A stretch of 64,000 bases of DNA. It comes from Bacillota bacterium. GTDB lineage: Bacteria > Bacillota > Clostridia > Christensenellales > SZUA-584. Of the stretch, positions 16,592 to 25,600 are shown one piece after another. The notes under the pieces are model-generated. The model saw nothing but the letters and a program-made list of their open reading frames with translations. It searched no databases and was not told the DNA's origin. The DNA lies in assembly GCA_023410595.1 (NCBI GenBank), contig JAEYPO010000032.1:8213-72212 (forward strand), in the 5' to 3' direction. Positions within the stretch are counted from its first letter, which is position 1; each line of letters starts with the position of its first letter. The position numbers were made by a program, and so were the translations under genes.

Positions 16592-17659
16592 TCAAACTGT
16601 TTCAGACGAAGCCGACAGCGCTTCTATCCACGCGCTGTTCTCTTTGAGCGCGCATCCTCCGCGGCTCTCTTTTAAAAGGTGATGGTTGTCACGTATTTTC
16701 ATAAGAAGGTCGGATTTAAGAGCTTCTTTGAGCGGCTTATCCTTTATATTCGTGTCCGAGTACGGCGCGAACGGACAGGCCTCAAGCGCGCCCGTCGAGC
16801 TTATATGCAAGAATCCCCGCCCTGAAGCAAGGCAGCCGCCGTATTTCTCCTCGTCGCCCGGCAGCGTCACTATAAGCATGTCGTGCTCCCTGTAGAGCCT
16901 TTCTTCATTTTCGCGCAGCTGCTTCTTCTGCTGTTCCGTAAGGCAGAGCGCTTCGTCTTCCTCCCCCGAAGGAACGTACTCAATCAGAAACGCCGCCCGG
17001 CAGCCTTTCGCTTCAAGCCCGCTTAAATATTCCTCGTTTACCACCTCGCCGTAGTTCTCGCTTGTCAGCGTTACGGAAGCGCCGAACAGCCTGCCTGCTT
17101 TGTCGAACTTCTCCATCACTGCCATGGCGTTGTCGTACATGCCCTCCCCGCGCCTCAAATCCGTCGCCGCTTTACCGCCCTCCACGCTTATCACCGGAAC
17201 AAAGTTAAGAGGAAGGTCCTTATATGCCCCTAATAGCAGCCCGTTCGTGAACATCACGAACAGCGTATCGGGATGCAGCGCGGGAAGCTCCATTACGCCC
17301 TGTTTCATCAGCGGCTCTCCCCCGGCTATCATGACGACACAGACGCCTAAATCTACCGCTTCGGATACGGCGCTCTTTATGCGCTCTATATCCATCTCGC
17401 CCGACTTGTCGCGCTGCTGGCTGCACGCGTAACAGCCCTTGCAGGAAAGATTGCAGTCGTTCGTCACGCTGACTATAATCACAGGCGGAACGACGAGCCC
17501 TTCGTCTCTTAATAGCTGTTCCCTTCTCTTCTCCTGCTTTTTCATGCTTGCCGATATCCTTGCAAACGCCGCGATATACGAAGGCCTCTTAAGCAGAAAC
17601 CTCTTATTGTTTATGACCGCTCCGGCAAACGACCGGTTGAACTCCTCTATACCGTCCAT
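16592..17659 (-). CDS. Radical SAM protein with SPASM-like C-terminus
   Basis: A 355-residue radical SAM enzyme. The CxxxCxxC cluster motif is at C69, C73 and C76, with an extra cysteine at 79. GGEPL and later strands of the SAM barrel are clear. The C-terminal part has spaced cysteines (GGCLASGRG, LEACPFAPYSD and a final GGC) of the SPASM/twitch kind that bind auxiliary Fe-S clusters. The substrate is unknown. No short precursor peptide gene was seen next to it, so a peptide-modifying role is unsupported. ATG at 17659 follows ACGGAGTG. Confidence 0.87.
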   Translation of the reverse strand: MDGIEEFNRSFAGAVINNKRFLLKRPSYIAAFARISASMKKQEKRREQLLRDEGLVVPPVIIVSVTNDCNLSCKGCYACSQQRDKSGEMDIERIKSAVSEAVDLGVCVVMIAGGEPLMKQGVMELPALHPDTLFVMFTNGLLLGAYKDLPLNFVPVISVEGGKAATDLRRGEGMYDNAMAVMEKFDKAGRLFGASVTLTSENYGEVVNEEYLSGLEAKGCRAAFLIEYVPSGEEDEALCLTEQQKKQLRENEERLYREHDMLIVTLPGDEEKYGGCLASGRGFLHISSTGALEACPFAPYSDTNIKDKPLKEALKSDLLMKIRDNHHLLKESRGGCALKENSAWIEALSASSETV

Positions 17660-17854
17660 GTTTCACTCCGTTTCAACAATTTACGCCAGCCTAGTATATA
17701 ATATGACTGTAAAAAAAGGAAGTACATAAATAAAATAGTTGCCATTTGTATGGCTCCATTTATGCGGCAGTATTCGAAATAAAAAATCAGCGCAGATAAT
17801 GCAATATTTCTTAGAGTATTGTGTCTTAAATACGGAAACAGAAAGGAGAATACC

Positions 17855-18157
17855 ATGACCGTGTCAAATCAAAAATACTTAAAGGCGATATATGTACTGT
17901 CGCGCGGCGGCTGCGCCCGGGTCGTGGATATAGCGGACGCGCTGTCCGTATCGAAGGCGAGCGTTTCAAGCGCATTGAAGCGGCTTTCAGACAAGGGCTT
18001 TATAGAGCACGAGCCGTATGGGGACGTAAAGCTGACGGAGGCGGGCAGCAAAAAAGCAAAAGCTATTATCGACTCGTATGAGCGTATGAAGCGTTCCATG
18101 GACGATTTAAAGCAGCTTCCCTCGGGTCTCGAGTATTTGCTGGGTACGACGAGCTAG
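17855..18157 (+). CDS. DtxR/MntR-like winged-helix regulator, short form
   Basis: A 100-residue protein. Residues 5-70 match the DNA-binding domain of DtxR/MntR metalloregulators: YLKAIYVLSRGG, VVDIADALSVSKASVSSALKRL and GFIEHEPYGDVKLTEAG. It ends soon after, lacking most of the metal-binding dimerisation domain, so it may be an HTH-only form or use a different signal. The start at 17855 was chosen over 17819 because AAAGGAGA lies just upstream. It is 37 bp before a sigma factor gene and may share its transcript. Confidence 0.78.
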   Translation: MTVSNQKYLKAIYVLSRGGCARVVDIADALSVSKASVSSALKRLSDKGFIEHEPYGDVKLTEAGSKKAKAIIDSYERMKRSMDDLKQLPSGLEYLLGTTS

Positions 18158-18194
18158 CGGCGGTAAGTAACAGGTTAAAGTTTAAGGGGAAAGA

Positions 18195-18689
18195 ATGGCC
18201 GGCTTAGCGGAAGTATTTGCGGAAGGTTTCGGAAAATTTAAGAACTACCTTAAAGAGAGATTCTCGTATTTAAACGAAGTCGACGCTGAGGATATAATCC
18301 AGCAGACCGCGCTGTCGCTGCTCGGCCGGGACGACGAGGAGGACAGTATAGAATACCTGTCTTCTTATATATACGCTTCGCTGCGCAACGGCGCGAAAAA
18401 CATGTTCAGAAAACGCCGCCGGGAAGTGCTGAAAGACGATATACAAAGCGGGCTTTCTTCTTCCGCCGAAGACGCGCTTATGGAAAAGGAGCTTAAAGAG
18501 CAGATAGACCGCGCGCTCTCGATGCTTGACGAAAAGTCGCGCTTTGTGTTTGAGCAGACGGAATTCGAGGGCAAGAGCTACAAAGAGCTGTCCGCCCTTA
18601 CGGGCGAGCCGATGGGCACGCTGCTCTCAAGGAAGAGCCGGGCTGCAAAGAAACTTATGATAATACTTGACGAGTACAGAAAACTATAG
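18195..18689 (+). CDS. RNA polymerase sigma factor, ECF type
   Basis: A 164-residue sigma-70 family protein. Region 2 spans about residues 15-75, with VDAEDIIQQTALSLL and a LRNGAKNMFRKRRRE helix. Region 4 spans about 105-160, with LDEKSRFVFEQTEFEGKSYKELSALTGEPMGTLLSRKSRA forming the -35-binding helix-turn-helix. A membrane protein follows after 9 bp. Genes of this pair type recur in other phyla and the partner may be an anti-sigma regulator, although it has no recognisable anti-sigma domain. Confidence 0.88.
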   Translation: MAGLAEVFAEGFGKFKNYLKERFSYLNEVDAEDIIQQTALSLLGRDDEEDSIEYLSSYIYASLRNGAKNMFRKRRREVLKDDIQSGLSSSAEDALMEKELKEQIDRALSMLDEKSRFVFEQTEFEGKSYKELSALTGEPMGTLLSRKSRAAKKLMIILDEYRKL

Positions 18690-18698
18690 GAGGAACAT

Positions 18699-19106
18699 AT
18701 GGACGATAAAGTATTTTCCCGCAGAGGTCCGCTGCACGTCATAGCGGCGGTAATAACGGGAATTGTCGCGGCGGCGGCGGTATCGCTTATTGCCGCCGTA
18801 TTCGTGATGCTGCTTTGGAACTGGGTGATGCCCGAGATGTTCGGCCTCGGCGTAATCGGATACTGGAAAGCGTTCGGCCTTACGCTGCTCGCGAAGCTGC
18901 TGATAGGCGGGTTCGCTAAGCACTTCCCGCCCCCGCCCGGCAGGTGGCCGAAACATTGGAGGGAGCGCCGCTATGGCAGATCCTGCGCAGACAAGCGCTT
19001 TGACGACGCTTACGAAGATTGGTGGGAAAGCGAAGGCTCTGCCGGCTTTGAAGAATACCTTAAAAAGCAAAAGCAGGAGCCCGACAATACTGACTGTAAA
19101 GAATAG
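18699..19106 (+). CDS. Small membrane protein paired with the ECF sigma factor
   Basis: A 135-residue protein with two membrane helices, at about 14-45 and 52-75. The first contains MLLWNWVMPEMFG and the second a GGFAKHFPPPPGRWPKHW edge. The tail is cytoplasmic, charged and Trp/Tyr rich. The LLWNW-MP-FG motif recurs in proteins encoded next to ECF sigma factors in several phyla, from memory. It starts 9 bp after the sigma gene, preceded by AGGAGG, so they are co-transcribed. A role in sensing an envelope signal for the sigma factor is an inference. Confidence 0.7.
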   Translation: MDDKVFSRRGPLHVIAAVITGIVAAAAVSLIAAVFVMLLWNWVMPEMFGLGVIGYWKAFGLTLLAKLLIGGFAKHFPPPPGRWPKHWRERRYGRSCADKRFDDAYEDWWESEGSAGFEEYLKKQKQEPDNTDCKE

Positions 19107-19132
19107 TAGCCAAAAAAAGGCTGACATGAAAT

Positions 19133-19161
19133 TCATACAAGCCCTCTTATGAACATACACA
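19133..19161 (+). promoter_or_regulatory. Candidate sigma-E type sporulation promoter for spoIIID
   Basis: TCATACA (19133-19139) and CATACACA (19154-19161) are spaced by 14 bp. They match 5/7 and 7/8 positions of the known sigma-E -35 and -10 consensus. spoIIID is a known sigma-E target in Bacillus. The -10 box sits at the left edge of the loop of the hairpin at 19139-19187. Confidence 0.5.
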
Positions 19162-19187
19162 TCTATAAAACGTTCATAAGGGGGCTT
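19139..19187 (+). terminator. Large inverted repeat, terminator of the sigma operon overlapping the spoIIID leader
   Basis: Arms 19139-19154 and 19172-19187 are 16 bp each and pair fully with one G-U. The second arm is followed by TTGTTT. The spoIIID ribosome binding site AAGGGGGC is within the right arm. Confidence 0.65.
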
Positions 19188-19193
19188 TTGTTT

Positions 19194-19442
19194 ATGAAGG
19201 AATATATTGAGGACAGGGTGAAGCGCATAGCTGATTATGTGCTGACGGAAGGTGCCACGGTGCGCCAGGCGGCGAGGGCGTTCGGGACAAGCAAGAGCAC
19301 GGTTCATAAAGATATGACCGAGCGTCTATGCGCTATCTCGCCGCACATCGCCAAAGAAGTGGCAAAAGTGCTGCGTAAAAACAAGGAGGAGCGGCATATT
19401 AGGGGAGGCAACGCCACAAGGAAAAAATATAAAAACATATGA
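19194..19442 (+). CDS. spoIIID: Sporulation transcriptional regulator SpoIIID
   Basis: An 82-residue DNA-binding protein acting in the mother cell after engulfment begins. It has the family segments YIEDRVKRIADYVL, TVRQAARAFGTSKSTVHKDM (helix-turn-helix) and the C-terminal HIRGGNATRKKY. Length and spacing match Bacillus SpoIIID closely. The start at 19194 was preferred over 19149 because AAGGGGGC precedes it and the family begins with MK-YI. It stands alone after the ECF sigma unit. It is the clearest evidence that the organism forms endospores. Confidence 0.96.
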   Translation: MKEYIEDRVKRIADYVLTEGATVRQAARAFGTSKSTVHKDMTERLCAISPHIAKEVAKVLRKNKEERHIRGGNATRKKYKNI

Positions 19443-19530
19443 CGCCAGGCGCGCGCTGTTTTTCAATCCCGAGAGGCCATGGATTATTTTGTATTATTGT
19501 ACAATAAAAATAGAATTTATGCAGGTTTGT

Positions 19531-19580
19531 TTGATAATGTAAACCCGGTGTTGTATAATGCTTTCATAATATTATACAAC
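19531..19580 (+). promoter_or_regulatory. Strong promoter with overlapping inverted-repeat operator
   Basis: TTGATA (19531-19536) and TATAAT (19554-19559) are spaced by 17 bp. Perfect 10-bp arms GTTGTATAAT (19550-19559) and ATTATACAAC (19571-19580) surround the transcription start. A related palindrome ATTGTACAAT lies upstream at 19496-19505. This looks like a repressor site controlling the three downstream membrane protein genes. Confidence 0.65.
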
Positions 19581-19597
19581 GTAAAAGGGGTGCTCAC

Positions 19598-19939
19598 ATG
19601 AGAAAAACAGAGATGATATTCGGGCTTTGCGCGGGCGTTGCGGGAATACTGCTTGCCGTGCTGTCACTTACTTCGCTGCTGCCCTGGCCGGAAAAAGCTT
19701 TGGCCTATCCCGAAACTCTGAAGGCCTATGCCGTCGTCTGCATTGCGGCCAACGCGCTCGGCGCCTTGGGTGCGCTTCTCGTTCAAAAGCACAACATACC
19801 CGGAGCTGTTATTATGGCGGTCTCTATGCTCGCCTTATTGTTTTTCGGTTTCCCCTGGCAGACGTTACCCGCCGTGCTGTATATAATAAGCGTCGTCATG
19901 GCGACGGTGCCCGTTAAGACAGCCGCTAATATAAACTAA
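19598..19939 (+). CDS. Small four-helix membrane protein
   Basis: A 113-residue very hydrophobic protein with four predicted helices, at about 5-28, 42-62, 67-85 and 88-107, and short loops. No family was recognised. AAAGGGG lies before the ATG. It is the first of three adjacent membrane protein genes read from a strong promoter with an inverted-repeat operator. The next gene starts 12 bp after its stop. Function is unknown. The small size and packing suggest a membrane subunit rather than an enzyme. Confidence 0.65.
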   Translation: MRKTEMIFGLCAGVAGILLAVLSLTSLLPWPEKALAYPETLKAYAVVCIAANALGALGALLVQKHNIPGAVIMAVSMLALLFFGFPWQTLPAVLYIISVVMATVPVKTAANIN

Positions 19940-19951
19940 GGAGGGAGTCAA

Positions 19952-20569
19952 GTGAATAAAGCAGGCTATTGTATAAGCCTAATCGGCGGCGTGCTTGCCG
20001 TCGTATTTTCCCTGCTGCTTCTGATTACCGGCCCCGTGCTGTTCGCGGGCAGCGACGTTTCACGTTTTTATACGCGAAATCAGGACAAGCTCGACGAAAT
20101 GTGGGCGGACGTAGGCGACTACTACGGCGTCGCCCTGTTTTTAAAGGGCGACCTTGACGACTATATCGACGGATACTCCGAAATACTTGGCAATATAGGC
20201 GCCGACGGCCTAAGGGATATCGGCGAGCAATACCAGGAAGAAGCGTTCCGCGACGCCGCTCGTCTCTACGAAGATCTGGATGCGTATATCCCCAAGCTTA
20301 AGCTGGGCGTTATAATCTGCGTCGCGGCGTCCGTCATAGCGCTCATAGGCGCGGAAGCGGCGCGCAGGTTTCGTGTCGCGGGCGGAGTGATGGTGATCTC
20401 GGGCGGAGCGCTCACGCTCATATTCAGCCTCGTCGCAAGCTCCATAGTTCCGATGGCGCTGGCGTCGCTGCTGCTCATACTGGGAGGCGTGCTGCAGATA
20501 GTCAAACAAAAGGACCTTGCTGCAATAAAAGGCCAGTGCGCGGCCCCGGCGGGAGGTGTACAGCAATGA
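19952..20569 (+). CDS. Membrane protein with extracytoplasmic loop, second of a tandem trio
   Basis: A 205-residue protein. It has a helix at about 5-30, an outer acidic region of about 80 residues (FYTRNQDKLDEMWADVGDYYG), and three helices from about 112 to 180. The layout resembles DUF4064-like proteins, with weak support. The start is GTG at 19952, fixed by AAGGAGGG 7 bp upstream. Its last 4 bp overlap the next gene as ATGA. The next gene has the same plan, so the two are likely a duplicated pair forming a complex. Confidence 0.65.
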   Translation: MNKAGYCISLIGGVLAVVFSLLLLITGPVLFAGSDVSRFYTRNQDKLDEMWADVGDYYGVALFLKGDLDDYIDGYSEILGNIGADGLRDIGEQYQEEAFRDAARLYEDLDAYIPKLKLGVIICVAASVIALIGAEAARRFRVAGGVMVISGGALTLIFSLVASSIVPMALASLLLILGGVLQIVKQKDLAAIKGQCAAPAGGVQQ

Positions 20570-21378
20570 AAAAAGCTGCGTTTGCACTCGGGTATGCGGG
20601 CGGCATACTCGCTCTCATATTATCCCTGCTGATGATATTCACTGTGCCTGCCGGTCTCGTAACGCAGGCCATTGACGACATAAAATACGACATGAAGAAC
20701 GAAAACGTCGTCGCGTTCAACGAGATAGCACTCGCTATGCGCGAGCATAGCGTAACAGATTTAAGCGAGAGCAATATTATGGAGTTCGCGCGCGGCGTCG
20801 CAAAAAACAGCGAGGTGCTAAGCGACGAGAACGTCTACGCGGATACTGTTGAGTTCACTTACAAAATAGCCGTGCACGGCATAATATCCATCATACTGAT
20901 AGGAGTGTCCATACTCTTTTCGCTGCTGGCATTTATAGGCGCGCTCGTTACGCGAAAAGCCTCCATGGGCGGAGGCATAATGATGCTTATATCGGCGCTC
21001 GTTCTCGTGCTTTGTGCGATATATACCGAAACGGTCATACCAATGATAGCCGCGTCCCTAATGCTGACCGCCGCGGGCATCATAGCGCTCGTGCCGGAGC
21101 AGACGAAAGCGTACGCGCACGCGCGCCGCGCGCGCCAACCTGCGCCGCAGATACCGCCTTTCCCGCAGCCGCTTGCTGCGTCTGAATTCCAGGCTTTTCC
21201 GCCCGCAGCTCCGCAATATCCGCAGCAGCCGCAGCCACAGTTTGCGCAAGGCGTTCCCGCCGTGCCGGAGCCTTTGGACGCGTCTGCGCCGGAGCTTAAA
21301 CAGGACGTGCCGTTCCCCGATGAGGAGGTACAGCTTTTTCCGCCGCACGCGGATGAGGGCGGGACCATAAAAGAATAA
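20566..21378 (+). CDS. Membrane protein with Pro/Gln-rich cytoplasmic tail, third of the trio
   Basis: A 270-residue protein. The first 175 residues repeat the plan of the preceding gene: helix, outer loop of about 70 residues, then three helices. The last 90 residues are a low-complexity tail rich in Pro, Gln and Ala (QPAPQIPPFPQP) that turns acidic near the end. Tails of this kind often mediate clustering or wall passage. The start at 20566 was chosen for its ATGA overlap and GGGAGGTG site, replacing a longer in-frame start at 20536. A strong terminator follows. Confidence 0.65.
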   Translation: MKKAAFALGYAGGILALILSLLMIFTVPAGLVTQAIDDIKYDMKNENVVAFNEIALAMREHSVTDLSESNIMEFARGVAKNSEVLSDENVYADTVEFTYKIAVHGIISIILIGVSILFSLLAFIGALVTRKASMGGGIMMLISALVLVLCAIYTETVIPMIAASLMLTAAGIIALVPEQTKAYAHARRARQPAPQIPPFPQPLAASEFQAFPPAAPQYPQQPQPQFAQGVPAVPEPLDASAPELKQDVPFPDEEVQLFPPHADEGGTIKE

Positions 21379-21418
21379 AACGATTTCCAAACGCTTTGAC
21401 TTTTGGTTATTCGTATCG

Positions 21419-21452
21419 AACTTACCCCGGGCTTTTCTCCGGGGTAAGTTTT
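21419..21452 (+). terminator. Intrinsic terminator of the membrane-protein trio
   Basis: Perfect 12-bp arms AACTTACCCCGG and CCGGGGTAAGTT with an 8-base loop, followed by TT and further T-rich sequence. Confidence 0.85.
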
Positions 21453-21472
21453 ACAATTAATTCATAGTTTTA

Positions 21473-21500
21473 TTGCGTGAATTAAGGTTATAATTATACT
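21473..21500 (+). promoter_or_regulatory. Promoter for the epimerase/dehydratase gene
   Basis: TTGCGT (21473-21478) and TATACT (21495-21500) with a 16-bp spacer, 67 bp before the ATG. The -35 match is only partial. Confidence 0.45.
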
Positions 21501-21567
21501 GTAGATGATGTGTCTTTAAAAGCTGCTATCATATATCCGTTTTCAGGTAGAAAGGAGATCATCATCT

Positions 21568-22572
21568 ATGATTCTTATAACAGGAGCGGGCGGCCACATT
21601 GGCAACGTGCTCGTTAAACATTTGTATTCCAAAGGCCTTAGAGACCTTCGGCTTTTCGTTCAGGAGAACGAAGACGTTTCCCATATTCAAAAGTATGCCA
21701 AAGAAATAGTGCGGGGCGATATACGCGACAGCTATGCCGTCTCTTCCGCGGTGCGCGGCTGCGAGTATGTGTTTCATCTCGCCGGACTCGTTCAGATATC
21801 CGGAATACATAAAAAGATAATATTCGATATAAACGTGGGCGGAACGAAAAACGTCGTGCAGGCATGCCTTGAAAAGGGCGTGAAGCGGCTGCTGCATGTT
21901 TCGAGCGTTCACGCGCTCAAGGTTCCCGAAGAAGGGCTCATAGACGAGTCGCTGGATTCGGACATAGGCAACCTCTACGGCGCGTACGCCAAGTCAAAAG
22001 CCATGGCCACCATCGAGGTTATGAACGCCATACAGAAAGGCCTCGACGCGGTGATAGTATTCCCTACGGGCGTAATAGGGCCTTATGACTTTCGCTCGTC
22101 CTATACCGGCAGCGCGATAAAAGGATACATAGACGCCAAAAAAACGCAGTACTATTTTAACGGCAAGTACGACTTTGTGGACGTGCGCGACGTCGCGGAC
22201 GGCATATACCGCGCGTGGAAGTACGGCGAGAAGGGACAGGGCTACATTATTTCGGGCAGCGTCTCCAGCCTCGAGCAGATAATCGACGCCGTCGAGCAGA
22301 CGACGGGCCACGCCATAAAGCGCAGGAAGGTGCCCACCTTCCTTGTAAAAGCGGTGGCGCTGCTGGCTCCCGCTTATTACGCGGCAGCGCGCAAAAAGCC
22401 CATACTGTCTAAGTACTCCATAGACGTGCTCATATCGAAATCGGATATATCGAGCGAAAAGGCGCAGAAGATTTTAGGCTACAAGCCCCGCCCGTTGTCA
22501 AGAACGATTAAAGACATGGTAAGATGGCACAGGGCGTTTGGGAAAGGCAAGAACAGTATCAATCTTATCTAA
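21568..22572 (+). CDS. NAD-dependent epimerase/dehydratase family protein
   Basis: A 334-residue extended short-chain dehydrogenase. The N-terminal dinucleotide motif TGAGGHIG is at 5-12. The DIRD and HLAG segments and the catalytic YxxxK in LYGAYAKSKA are visible. It is closest in plan to dihydroflavonol-4-reductase-like proteins, acting on an unknown sugar or alcohol substrate. AAAGGAG precedes the ATG. It is a single-gene unit with its own promoter and a terminator shared with the converging activase gene. Confidence 0.88.
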   Translation: MILITGAGGHIGNVLVKHLYSKGLRDLRLFVQENEDVSHIQKYAKEIVRGDIRDSYAVSSAVRGCEYVFHLAGLVQISGIHKKIIFDINVGGTKNVVQACLEKGVKRLLHVSSVHALKVPEEGLIDESLDSDIGNLYGAYAKSKAMATIEVMNAIQKGLDAVIVFPTGVIGPYDFRSSYTGSAIKGYIDAKKTQYYFNGKYDFVDVRDVADGIYRAWKYGEKGQGYIISGSVSSLEQIIDAVEQTTGHAIKRRKVPTFLVKAVALLAPAYYAAARKKPILSKYSIDVLISKSDISSEKAQKILGYKPRPLSRTIKDMVRWHRAFGKGKNSINLI

Positions 22573-22649
22573 GAATATGTGAACGGTTCTGTCCGGGAAT
22601 AGGCTAAACGGAACGACACAGGGGTCGTTCCCTGCAGATTGCTTTAACA

Positions 22650-22676
22650 AAAGCCTGTGCATAGCATAGGCTTTTT
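22650..22676. terminator. Terminator between the epimerase and activase genes
   Basis: AAAGCCT (22650-22656) pairs with AGGCTTT (22668-22674) around an 11-base loop, with TTTT following on the plus strand and A-rich sequence in front. It can serve both converging transcripts. Confidence 0.7.
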
Positions 22677-22678
22677 TC

Positions 22679-25600
22679 TTATGACAGCGGCGGCGTTTCA
22701 GGCGCGCTTTGTTTATCCTGTCCCAGCTCTTTTTGCGCCTTTGCTATCTTATCCTGTGCAAGCGAGAGCATAAGCTTTATACGGTTAAGCTGGTTTACCT
22801 CGCTCGCGCCCGGGTCGTAGTCTATCGCCACAATGTTAGCCTCGGGAAACTTTGCGCGTATAGGCTGTATCACGCCTTTGCCCACGATATGGTTGGGCAG
22901 GCAGGCAAACGGCTGCACGCACACTATGCCGTCCGCGCCTTCTTTCAGCAGCTCCGCCATCTCGCCTGTCAGAAACCAGCCTTCACCCGTCTGGTTGCCC
23001 AAGGAAAGGAACTCGGCCGCCGCCCGCGCCTTATCGCTTATATACGACGGCGGGGAAAAGCGTTTGCTGCTTTCCAGCACGCGCCTCATTAGCTTGCGCG
23101 AGTTCTCTATTATGGATATCGCTGCGTTGCCGAAGTGCGCGAACAGCTTCGGCCGCCCCAGCTTATCGTGCTTGAAGTTCATGTTGTAAGCGCAGTACAG
23201 CAAAAAGTCTATAAGGTCGGGCACCTTCACTTCCGCGCCCTCGTCCTCCAACACCTTTATAATCTGGTTGTTCGCAGTAGGATGATATTTTACAAGTATC
23301 TCCCCCACGACGCCTATTACGGGCTTCCTCTTCTCCGCGACGGGTATGTTGTCGAATTCTCTCACAATCTCTATTATGCTGCGCTTAAAAAGCCGCCTGT
23401 TAAGTCTTTTAATATTCTCTGCGGCTATGCCGCGCCACTTTTGCAGCGCCCTGTCAGCGTCGCCCGCGTTTAATTCATACGGCCGGGTGGCAAGCGTGAG
23501 CCTGTTCAGCAGGTCGCCGTATATCATGGCCCTCATAGCGCGCTTTAATAGCCGCAGCGTTATCTTAAATCCCGGATGCTTCTCTATTCCGCCCGCACTC
23601 AAAGATATCACTGGTATATTGCCGTACCCCGCGTCTTTAAGCGCTTTCCTTATAAAGCTTATATAGTTGGACGCGCGGCATCCCCCGCCCGTCTGCGATA
23701 TGATGCACGCGAGCTTATCCGTGTCGTATCTGCCCGACTTGACAGCCTCAATAAGCTGTCCCGTAACCAATATCGATGGGTAGCACGCGTCGTTGTTGAC
23801 GTACTTAAGGCCCTCCTCTACCGCCGCCTTGTCCACCGACGGCAGCAGCTCAAACCTGTACCCCGAAGCGGTGAACGCCGCACGCAGGAAGTCGAAGTGT
23901 ATGGGCGACATCTGCGGGGAAAGTATCGTGTAGTCCTTCTTCATGAACTTTTCAAACACGACCTTTTTATACTCTACAGCCTTGCCTTTTACGGCCTCCG
24001 CTATACCCAGCAGGCCCTTTTTGCCGCCGCGCTCGGATATCGCCGCCGCGAGCGAGCGCAGCCGTATCTTTATTGCGCCTGTATTGCTTATCTCGTCAAT
24101 CTTAATCAGCGTGTATATCTTGCCGTACGCCTTCATTATCTCCTGCACCTGGTCGGTTACGACGGCGTCAAGTCCGCAGCCGAACGAATTAAGCTGCACA
24201 AGCTCCAGTCCCGGCACCCTGCCCGCGAGGTGCGCCGCCGAGTATATGCGCGTATGATACATCCATTGGTCGAGCACGCGTATGGGCCTGTAATCGCCGA
24301 GGTGCGCCACGCTCTGCTCAGTAAGCACCGCAAAGCCCAGCGAAGTTACTATGGACGATATGCCGTGGTTTATCTCCGGATCGATATGGTACGGCCGACC
24401 GCCGAGTATTATAGCCTTAAGCTCGCCGCGCTTTACCCTTGCCACTATCTTTTCGCCCTGATGCCGTATATCGCTTTGAAACTTAAGCTTTTCCTGCCAC
24501 GCGAGCTTCGCGGCTCTTTTTACCTCCGCCGCCGGTATCTTCGGGAACTCCTCCACGAGACGCTTTTTGAGCCTTCCGATTCTGTCCATAGGCAAAAACG
24601 GCATTAAAAGCGTTACGCCGTTTTCCTTTATCTCGGGCATGTTGTTTTTAATGTTCTCGGCGTACGACGTTACTATAGGACAGTTGAAGTTGTTGTCCGA
24701 TTTCTTCTGCTCCTTCTTCTCATACGGCACGCACGGGAAGAATATCGTCTTTACTCCGGCGTCAATCAGCTTTCTAACCGCCCCGTGCGCTATCTTCGCG
24801 GGATAGCAGAGCGATTCAGACGGTATGCTCTCTATGCCCGCCGTATATACCGAGCGCGATGAACGCGGAGAAAGCACCACGCGGTACGAAAGCTCGGTAA
24901 AAAACGTGTGCCAGAAAGGATAGTTCTCGTACATTCCGAGCACGCGCGGTATACCTATCTCGCCCCGCGCGGCTTCTTCGCCATTAAGCGGCGTATATGA
25001 GAACAGCCTAAAGTACGTGTAGTCGTACATGTCGGGCAGCTTGTTTCTTTCTTCACCCTGCCCCGCGCCCCGCTCGCAGCGGTTGCCGGATATGAACCTG
25101 CGCCCGTCGCCGAAATCACTTATCGTAAGGCGGCAGTTGTTTTCGCATCTGCCGCAGCGCGCGTTCTTCTTCGTTATCTGCATAGCGCCCAGCGCTTCTC
25201 TTGAAAGCACAGCGGACACCGCTCCTTTAGGGCATCTTTGCTTCGCTATCAGCGCCGCGCCATAAGCTCCCATCAGCCCCGCAATAACTGGCCGCACGAC
25301 CTCGCGCTTTGAGAGCAGCTCGAGCGCGCGCAGCACGGCGTCATTAAGGAACGTGCCGCCCTGCACTACGATGCCGTGCCCTAAGTCCGCGGCGTTTTTG
25401 AGCTTTATTACCTTGTATAGCGCGTTCTTTATCACGGAGTACGACAACCCGGCGGATATGGCGCCTAATGTGGCGCCTTCCTTCTGCGCCTGCCGAACCT
25501 TAGAGTTCATGAACACCGTGCACCTGCTGCCAAGATCCACCGGCTGGGGTGCGAACAGCGCCTGCTGCGCAAACTCCTCTATGCCGACGCCCAGCGATGC

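Noticed and set aside
16592..17659. Radical SAM peptide (RiPP) maturation locus
   Set aside because: The enzyme has a SPASM-like end, but no short cysteine-rich precursor gene or exporter was found beside it.
23576..24607. A 343-codon frame antisense to the activase gene
   Set aside because: It is rich in Arg, Tyr and Leu as expected for a reverse frame of ATA/GCG-biased coding sequence, and the sense gene has clear conserved motifs.
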